DNA from: Kushneria indalinina DSM 14324
GTDB lineage: Bacteria > Pseudomonadota > Gammaproteobacteria > Pseudomonadales > Halomonadaceae
Direction of reading: 5' to 3'
DNA: 64,000 nt
Assembly (NCBI RefSeq): GCF_003385845.1
Contig: NZ_QRDJ01000006.1
Coordinates: 186,001 to 250,000 of the forward strand
Each line of letters starts with the position of its first letter. Within the stretch, counting starts at the first letter, position 1. This document shows, piece after piece, positions 48,933-57,664 of this stretch. A program made the position numbers and the translations under genes. The notes beneath the pieces are model-generated. The model did not search any database. It worked only from the letters and a program-made list of their open reading frames with translations, and had not been told where the DNA came from.

Positions 48933-51245
48933 ATGAACAATCGCGCTTCACAGGCATCCGGGAACGCCCTCGAGGGGAGAGGGGCGCCGCTCGCCGGAGC
49001 TATTGCTGCCACGCTGGGCGGCTGCATGTTCGGTACGACGGTGTATGCGCAGCCGCCTGCCGACACCGCTCGGGACGCCTCGCAAGTGCAGCTGGCGCCC
49101 ATGACCATCGAGGCGGCCAGCTATCAGGACGGCTTTGCCAACAGCTATACGGTGCCCGAGACCCGCAGCGCCACCGGGCTGAATCTTCTGCCCAGGGAGA
49201 CGCCGCAGTCGGTGACCAGCATCACGCGCCAGCAGATGGATGACCGTCGGGTGGTTGATCTGGAAGACGCGCTGGAGTTGACGCCCGGCATCAGTTCCAG
49301 CAAATCGGAGGTGGGTGCGCGTACCGACTATCGTGCCCGCGGCTACAGCATCAACAACTGGCGGGTGGATGGCCTGCAGTTCCCGGGGGACTCGGGCTTT
49401 AGCGGTGCCGGTAATGCCTTGAGCATGGACCTGTACGAACGCGTCGATATCGTGCGCGGGGCCAACGGCCTGCTGGGCGGCACCGGGGACCCGTCCGCCA
49501 CCGTGGACCTGGTGCGCAAGCGCCCGCAAAAGGCGTTCGGCGGCAGCGCCTATGCCTCCTATGGCCGCTGGGACAAGGCCCGCGTCGGCGCTGATCTCAA
49601 TGTGCCGCTCAACGAGGATGGCAGCATCCGTTCGCGCTTTGTGGTGACCCAGCAGGAAGGCGATTCGTTTCGCGATAACGAATCCAATCGCAACCGGGCA
49701 GCACTGGCCAGCTTCGAGTTCGATGCCAGCGAGGACACCACGCTGGGGCTGGGCTATCAGTACGAATACCGCAAGACCCGTGGGGCCGGCTGGGGCGCCA
49801 ATGTCCCGATCTGGTTTGCCGATGGTGAAGTGACCGACCTGCCGCGCAGTACCAACGTGGCGCCGCACTGGAGCTTCGCGCAGTCCAGAATCAATACCGA
49901 ATTTGCCTCGCTATCGCACTCGTTCAATGACGACTGGCAGCTCAACGTCGAGATTGCTCAGAGCGATATTGACGCCCTGAACCACCTGGCGGTAGCCAAG
50001 GTCAATCGTAATTCAGCGCGGGAATATGTCGGCTACTGGAACCAGGATGGCAGCGGCGCCATTCTCAACGGGATCCATCAGGACCGGGAGACCCGCCAGC
50101 GTTCTGCACGCTTTGATCTAAGCGGTAAATACGATCTGCTGGGACGCGAGCATGACGTCATGTTCGGCTACAGCGAAAGCCGCACGCGTGATCGCAGCTA
50201 TGAATCGGACTGTGTGATGAGCAGCAACACGACCACCATCGAGTCGCCGGGCTGCATGTTCCGCGCCAACGGGCTGGCCATTACCGACTGGCGTGACGGG
50301 GTCGATGACGACTTCAACATGGACGCCTCCAAGACCGGTCGCTCGCAGGTCACCAAAACGCGACTGCGCGGTGTGTACGCGGCCACGCGGTTGAACGTCA
50401 CCGAACCGCTGTCGGTGATCCTGGGCGCGCGTGCCAGCTACTACAAGACCGAAAGCCGCGATTACGAGGGCGAGCGCACCAGCAGCCAGCAGGAAAACGG
50501 CGTCTTCACGCCCTATGCCGGTCTGGTCTATGACCTCTCGGACCACTATTCGCTGTATGGAAGCTATACCAACATCTTTACCCCGCAGACCAGCGAGACC
50601 AGCAGCGGTGATCGGGTCAAGCCGCTGGAAGGGGACAGCTATGAAGTGGGCGTAAAGGGCGAGTGGTTCGACGGTCGTCTGAACGCCTCGGCGGCCTATT
50701 TCCGCACCCGGCAGGAAAACGCCGCCGTGCGGGACGGTGGCAATCTGACGCCGAGCGGCGGTCAGGCCTACAAGGCCGGCACCGGCAACGAAACGGAAGG
50801 GGTCGATCTGGAGGTGGCCGGCGCGATCACGCCAAACTGGGATGTCTACGGCGGCTACACCTATCTGCACTTTCGTCGGGTGGATTCCGACGGTCGCAGC
50901 GACCCGTCGCATCTGTTCAAGCTGTCAACGACGTATCAGCCCGCAGGCCTGCTTGATCGCTGGACCTTTGGAGGCGGCGTCTACGCCCAGAGCAATATCA
51001 GTGCCATTTCAGGTCCGGCGGGGCGGCCCACCGAAGGTGTGAGCACCGGCTCGACGCCTGCCAAATGGCCGGGCTATGCCATCTGGAACGCCATGGCAAG
51101 CTATGACCTCACCGATGCCACCAGCGTGACGCTCAACCTCGATAACCTGTTCGACAAGCACTACTACGAGCGTTATGGCTTCTATGCCGGCTCCATTTAT
51201 GGTCAGCCGCGCAGTGCCACGGTGACCCTGAGCACCTCGTTCTAA
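48933..51245 (+). CDS. TonB-dependent siderophore receptor
   Basis: Outer-membrane receptor for ferric siderophore uptake (FhuE/FpvA-like). The 770 residues begin with a long signal peptide (cleavage near VYA-Q), then a plug domain with ETPQSVTSITRQQMDD, TPGISSSKSE, YRARGYSINNWRVDGL, and VRGANGLLGGTGDPSATVDL then VRKRP. The 22-strand barrel ends with GQPRSATVTLSTSF and its terminal Phe. The start at 48933 fits the signal peptide. Regulation by Fur is supported by the box at 48899. An MFS exporter is convergent downstream. Confidence 0.96.
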   Translation: MNNRASQASGNALEGRGAPLAGAIAATLGGCMFGTTVYAQPPADTARDASQVQLAPMTIEAASYQDGFANSYTVPETRSATGLNLLPRETPQSVTSITRQQMDDRRVVDLEDALELTPGISSSKSEVGARTDYRARGYSINNWRVDGLQFPGDSGFSGAGNALSMDLYERVDIVRGANGLLGGTGDPSATVDLVRKRPQKAFGGSAYASYGRWDKARVGADLNVPLNEDGSIRSRFVVTQQEGDSFRDNESNRNRAALASFEFDASEDTTLGLGYQYEYRKTRGAGWGANVPIWFADGEVTDLPRSTNVAPHWSFAQSRINTEFASLSHSFNDDWQLNVEIAQSDIDALNHLAVAKVNRNSAREYVGYWNQDGSGAILNGIHQDRETRQRSARFDLSGKYDLLGREHDVMFGYSESRTRDRSYESDCVMSSNTTTIESPGCMFRANGLAITDWRDGVDDDFNMDASKTGRSQVTKTRLRGVYAATRLNVTEPLSVILGARASYYKTESRDYEGERTSSQQENGVFTPYAGLVYDLSDHYSLYGSYTNIFTPQTSETSSGDRVKPLEGDSYEVGVKGEWFDGRLNASAAYFRTRQENAAVRDGGNLTPSGGQAYKAGTGNETEGVDLEVAGAITPNWDVYGGYTYLHFRRVDSDGRSDPSHLFKLSTTYQPAGLLDRWTFGGGVYAQSNISAISGPAGRPTEGVSTGSTPAKWPGYAIWNAMASYDLTDATSVTLNLDNLFDKHYYERYGFYAGSIYGQPRSATVTLSTSF

Positions 51246-51273
51246 CGTTCGGCTGCGACCCGGCAGTCCCTAT

Positions 51274-51312
51274 CATCATGCCGGCCCGGGTCAGACCCGG
51301 GCCGGCATGATG
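51274..51312. terminator. 17-bp hairpin between the receptor and the MFS gene
   Basis: Perfect arms of 17 bases (51274-51290, 51296-51312) around TCAGA, between convergent genes. It lacks a T tract on either side, so it may stabilise 3' ends or act with Rho. Confidence 0.6.
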
Positions 51313-51363
51313 CGTTGAGATGCGGCGATCACACTGACGGCAGCGCTCGCCGGCCAGGTGTAC

Positions 51364-52626
51364 TTACCGGTCGGATGTGTTCGCAGGCCAGGCGTGCTCG
51401 CTGTCGTCGGCCGTGTTTCGACGACGTTCGGTCACTCTGGCGCGCAGCGCGACCACGGCAGCGCCCAGCCCGGCGGCGCCGGCCACCAGCATCGCCCAGC
51501 GCGGGCCGGCGTGATCGGCAATGGCGCCCACGATCGGCGCGCCGATCGGCGTGCCGCCCATGGTGACCGCGGTGCGCAGTGCCATGACGCGCCCGCGCAT
51601 GGCCGGTGTGGTGGTGAGCTGCATGGTGGCATTGGAGGCGGTCATGAAGGTCAGCGCCGACAGCCCGGTCAGCATCAGCGTGATGGCAAAAAGCCACACG
51701 CTGGGGGCCAGCGCGGCCAGCGTGCAGAACACGCCGAACGACAGCGACGACACCAGCAACAGCCCCATGCGCGGCTGCTCGCGCCGGGCGGCCAGCAGCG
51801 AGCCGGTGACCGAGCCCACCGCCAGGCAGGTGGTCAGCAGTCCGTACTGATTGGCGTCGCCGTCAAAGACGCTCACCGACATGGTCGAGATAAAAACCGG
51901 GAAGTTGAAACCGAAGGTGCCGATCAAAAAGAGCATGAACAGCAGCGCGCTCAGATCGGGGCGGCCCCTGACGTAGCGAAACCCCTCGGTCAGCCCGCCC
52001 GGGCCCCGGGTGGCGCGCTCGCCGACCACCAGCTCGTTGACGCGCAGCAGACACAGCGCGCCCAGCACGCCGGCAAAGGAGAGCGCGTTGATGATAAAGA
52101 GCCAGCCGGTGCCCGCGGCGGCAATCAAAAGCCCTGCCACCGCCGGGCCCACCATGCGCGCGGCGTTGAACGAGGTGGAGTTGAGCGCCACCGCGTTGGC
52201 CAGCAGCTTCTCGCCGACCAGGTCGTTGACGAACACCTGCCGCGCCGGGGCATCGAAGGCCGTGACGCAGCCCAGCGCCAGCGCAAAGCCATAGACCTGC
52301 CACAGCGTCACCGCACCGGTGAGGGTCAATATCCCCAGACCCAGCGCCAGCAGGCCCTGCAGCGCCTGGGAGAGCATGATCAGGCGGCGGCGATCGAAAT
52401 AGTCCACGGCAAAGCCGGACAGCGGCAAAAGCAGCAGCTGCGGGCCGAACTGCAGCGCCATGGTGATGCCCATGGCGCTGGCGTCATGCGCCGTCAGTAC
52501 GGTCAGCACCAGCCAGTCCTGGGCGATGCGCTGCATCCAGGTGCCGACATTGGACACCAGCGCACCGCCAAACCAGAGCCGGTAGTTGTAGACGCTCAGC
52601 GAGCGGAAAAGGCGACGGTCAGGCAT
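51364..52626 (-). CDS. MFS transporter (MFS_3, EntS-like)
   Basis: Twelve-TM major facilitator of the MFS_3/DUF894 group, which includes the enterobactin exporter EntS. The 420 residues start with LFRSLSVYNYRLWFGGALVS and carry GTWMQRIAQDWLVLTVL, a loop DRRRLIMLSQALQ, and the late AMRGRVMALRTAVTMGGTPIG typical of the group. It is convergent with the siderophore receptor. Export of a siderophore is possible, but no siderophore synthesis genes are seen here. The tail after about residue 400 is disordered. Confidence 0.9.
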   Translation of the reverse strand: MPDRRLFRSLSVYNYRLWFGGALVSNVGTWMQRIAQDWLVLTVLTAHDASAMGITMALQFGPQLLLLPLSGFAVDYFDRRRLIMLSQALQGLLALGLGILTLTGAVTLWQVYGFALALGCVTAFDAPARQVFVNDLVGEKLLANAVALNSTSFNAARMVGPAVAGLLIAAAGTGWLFIINALSFAGVLGALCLLRVNELVVGERATRGPGGLTEGFRYVRGRPDLSALLFMLFLIGTFGFNFPVFISTMSVSVFDGDANQYGLLTTCLAVGSVTGSLLAARREQPRMGLLLVSSLSFGVFCTLAALAPSVWLFAITLMLTGLSALTFMTASNATMQLTTTPAMRGRVMALRTAVTMGGTPIGAPIVGAIADHAGPRWAMLVAGAAGLGAAVVALRARVTERRRNTADDSEHAWPANTSDR

Positions 52627-52830
52627 GGCGCGCCATGCAGGCCGGAGCAGAAAACACCATCGAAAAGCGGTCGGTCATGAAGGGATCGTGATCGTCAATG
52701 CAGAAGTGAATGGTTGCCAGGCCGCATCCGGGCCGCGGACATTGCGCGGTGGATGGGCCGGCAAGTGGGTCACCAGTGTAGCGGGTTTTGGGGTGCGGGC
52801 ATGGTCCGGTAGCGTATCTTCTGCAGACGA

Positions 52831-54024
52831 TCAGGTGCGGCCTGAAGCGTCAACGCGTCCGTCGCGTTCGACATCAGCAGCGTGCGGGTGGCCGTACGCC
52901 TGATACACCACCTGGTTGCGGCCGTTGGCTTTCGCCTGATACAGCGCTTCATCGGCGTGCTTTAAAAGATGTGCGCCGCCGTAGTCATGGGCATTGGGCA
53001 CACTGTGCTGGAGGCTAGACACGCCAACGCTGATGGTGACGCGCGCCCCGGCCCCCAGCGGTTCATTGGCGATGTTCAGGGCCTCAATGGTGGCGCAAAG
53101 CCGCTGGGCCAGCTGCCGGGCCCCAGTTTCATCGGTGCCCGGCAGGACAACGGCGAACTCTTCGCCGCCGTAGCGCACCAGCAGATCGGGGGCTCTTGAG
53201 ATCACGCCCTGCGCGGCTCGGGCGATCTGTTGCAGACAGCGATCGCCCCCGGCGTGGCCGTAGTGATCGTTATACCGCTTGAAGTGGTCGACATCGAACA
53301 TGATGACCGAGAGTGCCTGCTGGCGACGCGTGAGACGCGCCCACTCGCGTTCCAGTGCTACATCGAGCGCCCGTCTATTGGCCAGGCCCGTCAATGGATC
53401 GGTGTTGCTGAGCGTTTCCAGATAGCGGTTGCTCAGCGTCAGCTCGCCCTCGGCGTGATCGATCTGCCGGCGAAAGAGATACAACACGATGCCTGAAAGC
53501 GTCAGCGCCCCTGCCACGCTGAAGGCATACATCGCATTGACCCACGGGGTCGGTACCGGGGTGATAACGGTTGCAGCGGTAAACAGAAAGTGCGTAATCA
53601 CATACTGCACGCCAAAAAAGGCCATGATGGCGGCGTATACCCGTATGTTGGGACGTTTGTAGAGAAAGGCCGATATGGAGGCGAGGGTGAAATAGTACAG
53701 ATTCACCCCGGCCTCGGTGCCGATAAACCAGGTCACGACAAACAGCTGGCTGCAGCCGTTGGCCAGCAATACCGTACTGGCCAGGTGATGCCACCGCTGA
53801 TGATTCAGCGGCAGCACCGATAAATATCCCGCGATAAAAAACAGGTTGGCGACGAAGACCCCCCGATAAACCGCAACCTCGTAAACATAATAAAAAAGCT
53901 GGTAGGGAAGGGTCGCGGCGATGCCAAAAAGCCCCAGCTGATTGCACAGGGCGATCTGGCGGCGTACCCCGCGTGGGTAGCCTGAAATGCCGGGTGACCA
54001 GAGTTTTTTGAGCGTGCTGATCAT
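52831..54024 (-). CDS. Membrane-bound diguanylate cyclase (GGDEF)
   Basis: Makes cyclic di-GMP from two GTP. The 397 residues have an N-terminal membrane sensor of about six TM helices (about 25-205) and a C-terminal GGDEF domain (about 225-385) with DPLTGLANRRAL, MFDVDHFKRYND and the active RYGGEEFAVVLPG. The inhibitory I-site RAPD lies five residues before GGEEF, so product inhibition is likely. The ATG at 54024 has AAGG upstream; in-frame starts at 54120 and 54207 are weaker. Confidence 0.93.
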   Translation of the reverse strand: MISTLKKLWSPGISGYPRGVRRQIALCNQLGLFGIAATLPYQLFYYVYEVAVYRGVFVANLFFIAGYLSVLPLNHQRWHHLASTVLLANGCSQLFVVTWFIGTEAGVNLYYFTLASISAFLYKRPNIRVYAAIMAFFGVQYVITHFLFTAATVITPVPTPWVNAMYAFSVAGALTLSGIVLYLFRRQIDHAEGELTLSNRYLETLSNTDPLTGLANRRALDVALEREWARLTRRQQALSVIMFDVDHFKRYNDHYGHAGGDRCLQQIARAAQGVISRAPDLLVRYGGEEFAVVLPGTDETGARQLAQRLCATIEALNIANEPLGAGARVTISVGVSSLQHSVPNAHDYGGAHLLKHADEALYQAKANGRNQVVYQAYGHPHAADVERDGRVDASGRT

Positions 54025-54314
54025 CGTTTTGCCTTGTACGGTCTGTGAGCAGAGCAGGGAAGCGCTCCTGTTCACGCCCGACAGGTACTTGCGTTGCCAT
54101 GGAGTGTTATGGCCTTTCATGGGCACGACGGTGTCCTGAAGGCCGGTCGTTCGCCTCTGTCGGAGGTCATCAGCAATACTTGAGGGCCTCGACGGCGATC
54201 CTCTCATTATGGAAGTGATTAAGACGTTTGAGGAGTCGGGTTTAATTCCCGGCAGTGGATATTCGAGAGGGGCTGGCCTGCTTGTCTGCCATGTCCTTTC
54301 TGTCGGGGCGCCTC

Positions 54315-54740
54315 ATGGAGATGTCATTGCTGGATATCAGTCAGACCGGGCTATTCGCATCGGCCTTTCTCTCGGCCACGCTGTTACCGATGGGGTCAGA
54401 AGCCGTGCTGGCCGCGCTGCTGCTCAGGGGCGGCTCACCCGTCACCCTGGTGCTCATTGCCACTGTCGCCAACGTGCTCGGCTCGCTGGTGAACTACGCC
54501 ATGGGCTACTGGGCCAATCAGGGCTGGCTGGCACGCCAGAAGCCGGGAATCATGGCCCGTGCCGAGCAGCGTTTTCGTCGCTACGGGCGCTGGTCGTTAC
54601 TGCTTTCCTGGGTACCGATCATCGGGGATCCGCTGACGCTGATCGCCGGGGTGCTGCGGGTCAATCTGTTCTGGTTCTTGTTACTTGTGACCTGCGGCAA
54701 GGCGCTGCGCTATATCGTGTTGAGTATGCTGATTCTTTAG
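54315..54740 (+). CDS. yqaA: YqaA family (DedA-like) membrane protein
   Basis: Small DedA/SNARE-associated membrane protein of the YqaA type. The 141 residues align with E. coli YqaA: LFASAFLSATLLPMGSEAVLA at the N-terminus, the ANVLGSLVNYAMGYWA middle, RFRRYGRWSLLLSWVPIIGDPL and LVTCGKALRYIVLS at the end. DedA proteins affect membrane homeostasis and some act in polyprenyl-phosphate flipping; the role of YqaA is not defined. ATG 54315 or 54321 are both reasonable; an earlier in-frame ATG (54255) adds unmatched residues. Confidence 0.9.
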   Translation: MEMSLLDISQTGLFASAFLSATLLPMGSEAVLAALLLRGGSPVTLVLIATVANVLGSLVNYAMGYWANQGWLARQKPGIMARAEQRFRRYGRWSLLLSWVPIIGDPLTLIAGVLRVNLFWFLLLVTCGKALRYIVLSMLIL

Positions 54741-54862
54741 GTCCGGACGCTGCGGTCGTCGCCAAACTGTTGTTGGGCTTAATAAAAGCGGGAGCAGGCG
54801 CGCTGTTTCTTTAGGATGGCGCGCCGAAACCCACAGCCAACATCTCTATCGGTGGTCGAACA

Positions 54863-56395
54863 ATGAACAACCAGAGCCAGCGAGTGGGCCTTTTGCAGCG
54901 CCTGCTCAACTCCATCGAACGTACGGGTAACCGCCTACCCCATCCCGTCACTCTCTTTGCTTTGCTGGCCGCACTGGTCGCGATCGTCTCGGCGGTGCTG
55001 TCGCTGTTCGGGCTGGAAGTCGTGCCGCCCGGCGGCGGGGAGGCCGTGGCGGTCAACAATCTGCTCTCCGCGGAGGGCATCCGCTATATCTTCGGTTCTC
55101 TGGTCGATAACTTCATCGGCTTTGCGCCGCTCGGCGTTGTGCTGGCGACCATGATCGGCATCGGCATGGCCGAGCGTACCGGGCTGATCAGCGTACTGCT
55201 ACGCGGCTTTATTCTCTCCATTCCCAAATCGCTGATCACCTTCGGGCTGGTGTTTGCCGGCATCATGTCGAGCGTCGCTTCCGATGCCGGCTATGTGGTG
55301 CTGCCGCCGCTGGGCGCGATGATCTTTGCCGCGCTCGGTCGTCACCCCATCGCCGGGCTGGCGGCGGCCTTCGCCGGCGTTTCGGCGGGCTTCAGCGCCA
55401 ACCTGCTGCTGTCGGCCACCGATGTCATGCTGGGCGAGCTGACCATTCAAGCCGCTGCGACAATTGATCCGGCCTACGCCGGGTCGCTCAATCTGGCGAT
55501 GAACTACTACTTCATCATCGTCTCGACCTTCTTTCTGGCCATCATCGGCACGTTGATCAGCCAGTTCGTGGTCGAGCCGCGGCTGGGCCGCTATGAGGGC
55601 GACTACCAGGGCGAAGAGTCCACCACCATCACGGCGCTGGAAAAGCGCGGCATGAAATGGGCCAGCATCGCGTTTGTGGTCACCCTGGCCCTGCTGGCGC
55701 TGTTGATCGTGCCGCCGGGGGCGCCGCTGCGCGGTGAAGGCGGGGCCATCGTACAGTCGCCCTTCATGAGCGCGCTGGCGGTGGTGCTGCTGATTCTCTT
55801 TTTCGTGCCCGGGCTGGTCTATGGCATCGTCACCGGCGCGGTCAAAAACGATACCGACGTCGCCAATGAGCTCTCCAAAACGATGGCCGGCATGAGCATG
55901 TTCATCATGCTCGCCTTTACTGCCGGTCAGTTTGTCGCCTGGTTTGCCGAGTCCAACCTTGGCACCTTCATGGCGGTCTACGGCGCGGAGCTTTTGCAGA
56001 GCATCAGTCTGACCGGCATTCCGCTGCTGATCCTGTTCGTACTCATCGTGGGCTTCATCAACCTGTTCATCGGCAGCGCCTCGGCCAAGTGGGCGATCCT
56101 GGCGCCGGTGTTCGTGCCGATCATGATGCAGCTGGGCTACTCGCCGGAGCTGACCCAGATGGCCTACCGCGTGGCGGACTCTTCCACCAACATCATCACG
56201 CCGCTGATGACCTATTTTGCGTTAATCATCGCCTATGCCCAGCAATACGACCGCGACATTCGCATCGGCTCGCTGATCGCGGTGATGCTGCCCTATTCGA
56301 TGGCCTTCATGATGTTCTGGACGCTGCTGTTGATCGTTTGGCTGCTGCTGGGGCTGCCGCTGGGGCCCGGCTCCGCGATTCATTACGGCGGCTGA
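54863..56395 (+). CDS. AbgT family transporter
   Basis: Transporter of the AbgT family. E. coli AbgT imports p-aminobenzoyl-glutamate, and related proteins such as MtrF and YdaH export sulfonamide drugs. The 510 residues have about 11 membrane segments and the landmarks IERTGNRLPHPVTLFALLAAL, GFAPLGVVLATMIGIGMAER, SSVASDAGYVVLPPLGAMIF, GVSAGFSANLLLSATDVMLG, NLFIGSASAKWAILAPVFVP and YRVADSSTNIITPLM. No abgA/B hydrolase genes are adjacent, so a dipeptide-type or efflux role remains open. The ribosome site is weak. Confidence 0.94.
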   Translation: MNNQSQRVGLLQRLLNSIERTGNRLPHPVTLFALLAALVAIVSAVLSLFGLEVVPPGGGEAVAVNNLLSAEGIRYIFGSLVDNFIGFAPLGVVLATMIGIGMAERTGLISVLLRGFILSIPKSLITFGLVFAGIMSSVASDAGYVVLPPLGAMIFAALGRHPIAGLAAAFAGVSAGFSANLLLSATDVMLGELTIQAAATIDPAYAGSLNLAMNYYFIIVSTFFLAIIGTLISQFVVEPRLGRYEGDYQGEESTTITALEKRGMKWASIAFVVTLALLALLIVPPGAPLRGEGGAIVQSPFMSALAVVLLILFFVPGLVYGIVTGAVKNDTDVANELSKTMAGMSMFIMLAFTAGQFVAWFAESNLGTFMAVYGAELLQSISLTGIPLLILFVLIVGFINLFIGSASAKWAILAPVFVPIMMQLGYSPELTQMAYRVADSSTNIITPLMTYFALIIAYAQQYDRDIRIGSLIAVMLPYSMAFMMFWTLLLIVWLLLGLPLGPGSAIHYGG

Positions 56396-56462
56396 CGCTG
56401 CTTGACCGGCCGCCCCGGCGATACAGGCGGCGGCCGGAAACGAGCATGGGCGCCTCACGCCA

Positions 56463-57350
56463 TCAGTCGCTGGCGCGCGCCTCACCCTTGCCGATACCCT
56501 CTAGCACGGCCAGTTCGGCATGCGGGAGCAGCAGATTGGCAGCGTCCAGATTCTCTGCCAGATGCGAAAGCGATGAGGTGCCGGGAATCAGCAACAGATT
56601 GGGCGAGCGTTGCAAAAGCCAGGCCAGTGCTACCTGCATCGGTGTGGCCTCGATGCGCGCGGCCACCTCGTCAAGCGCATCCGACTGCAGGGGCGTGAAA
56701 CCGCCCAGTGGGAAGAAGGGTACGTAGGGAATGTTCTGCGCGGCCAGCTCATCGATCAGCGCGTCGTCCTGGCGCTGGGCCAGGTTGTACTGGTTCTGCA
56801 CACAGGCCACCTCGCCGCTCTTTTGCGCCTCACGCACCTGGGTGGCGGTCACGTTGCTCAGTCCCAGATGGCGGATCAGTCCGCGCGCCTTTAGCTCGAG
56901 CAGGGTGGTCCAGGGCTCTTCCAGCGACCCCTCTGCCGGGCCGTGGGTGTCGATCATGCTGCGCAGATTGACCACCTCCAGCGCCTCGAGCCCGAGATTT
57001 CTCAGGTTGTCCTCCACGGCGCGGGTCAGCTCTTCAGGAGAGAGCGCCGGCAGCCAGCCACCGTTCTCGTCGCGGCGGGCACTGACCTTGGTGACGATGT
57101 GCAGTTGATCGGGATAAGGGTGCAGCGCCTCGCGAATCAGCTGGTTGGTGACGTGCGGACCATAGAAATCCGAGGTATCGATATGATCGACACCGGCCTC
57201 AACGACAGCCTGCAGTACCCGGCGCGCCATGGCCGGATCCTTCGATGGTCCGAAAACGCCGGGCCCTGTCAGCTGCATGGCGCCATAGCCCATGCGACAT
57301 ACCTGCCCATCGCCCAACGTATAACGTCCTGCACCGCTGATATTGATCAT
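56463..57350 (-). CDS. Aldo/keto reductase
   Basis: NADPH-dependent TIM-barrel oxidoreductase, closest in style to E. coli YdbC (pyridoxal reductase-like). The 295 residues show the opening RMGYGAMQLTGPGVFGP, the catalytic Asp and Tyr in DHIDTSDFYGPHVTNQLI, the Lys in IVTKVSARRD, and the cofactor region ALAWLLQRSPNLLLIPGTSS. The canonical catalytic His is replaced or not obvious: NLRSMIDTHG occupies the place, as in the YdbC group. It is divergent from the second MscS paralogue. The substrate is unknown. Confidence 0.92.
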   Translation of the reverse strand: MINISGAGRYTLGDGQVCRMGYGAMQLTGPGVFGPSKDPAMARRVLQAVVEAGVDHIDTSDFYGPHVTNQLIREALHPYPDQLHIVTKVSARRDENGGWLPALSPEELTRAVEDNLRNLGLEALEVVNLRSMIDTHGPAEGSLEEPWTTLLELKARGLIRHLGLSNVTATQVREAQKSGEVACVQNQYNLAQRQDDALIDELAAQNIPYVPFFPLGGFTPLQSDALDEVAARIEATPMQVALAWLLQRSPNLLLIPGTSSLSHLAENLDAANLLLPHAELAVLEGIGKGEARASD

Positions 57351-57664
57351 GTGTGTTCTCCTTGACAGGATTTGCCGGCTGACCTATGAGGGCATGGGGC
57401 ACGAAAAGGACCATGGCCAGTGTAGTCCTGCCCGTGACGGCGGTACGTACTGCAGTATCGACAGGGGCGCCGTAATGGCGTCATCTCCCGACGAATCGAT
57501 CGAACGCGACATTTTTTCAACACAGATCAGGGACTGACGTTGTCACAGTGACTACCCTGTGCGCCGGCCACCAATCGTCCGGGGGCCACTGCCGCCATGT
57601 CTGATGATTCACATCCATTAGGCGGTATGGAGGGGACGTTCCATTCAAAGGAACTGGCGTACGT
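57351..57664. promoter_or_regulatory. 314-bp region between the aldo/keto reductase and MscS paralogue 2
   Basis: No credible gene. Visible features are a short palindrome GTCAC-A-GTGAC (57542-57552) and GTTCC/GGAAC arms (57638-57642, 57650-57654) around the AAGGA ribosome site of the channel gene. No clear promoter motif was identified. Confidence 0.35.
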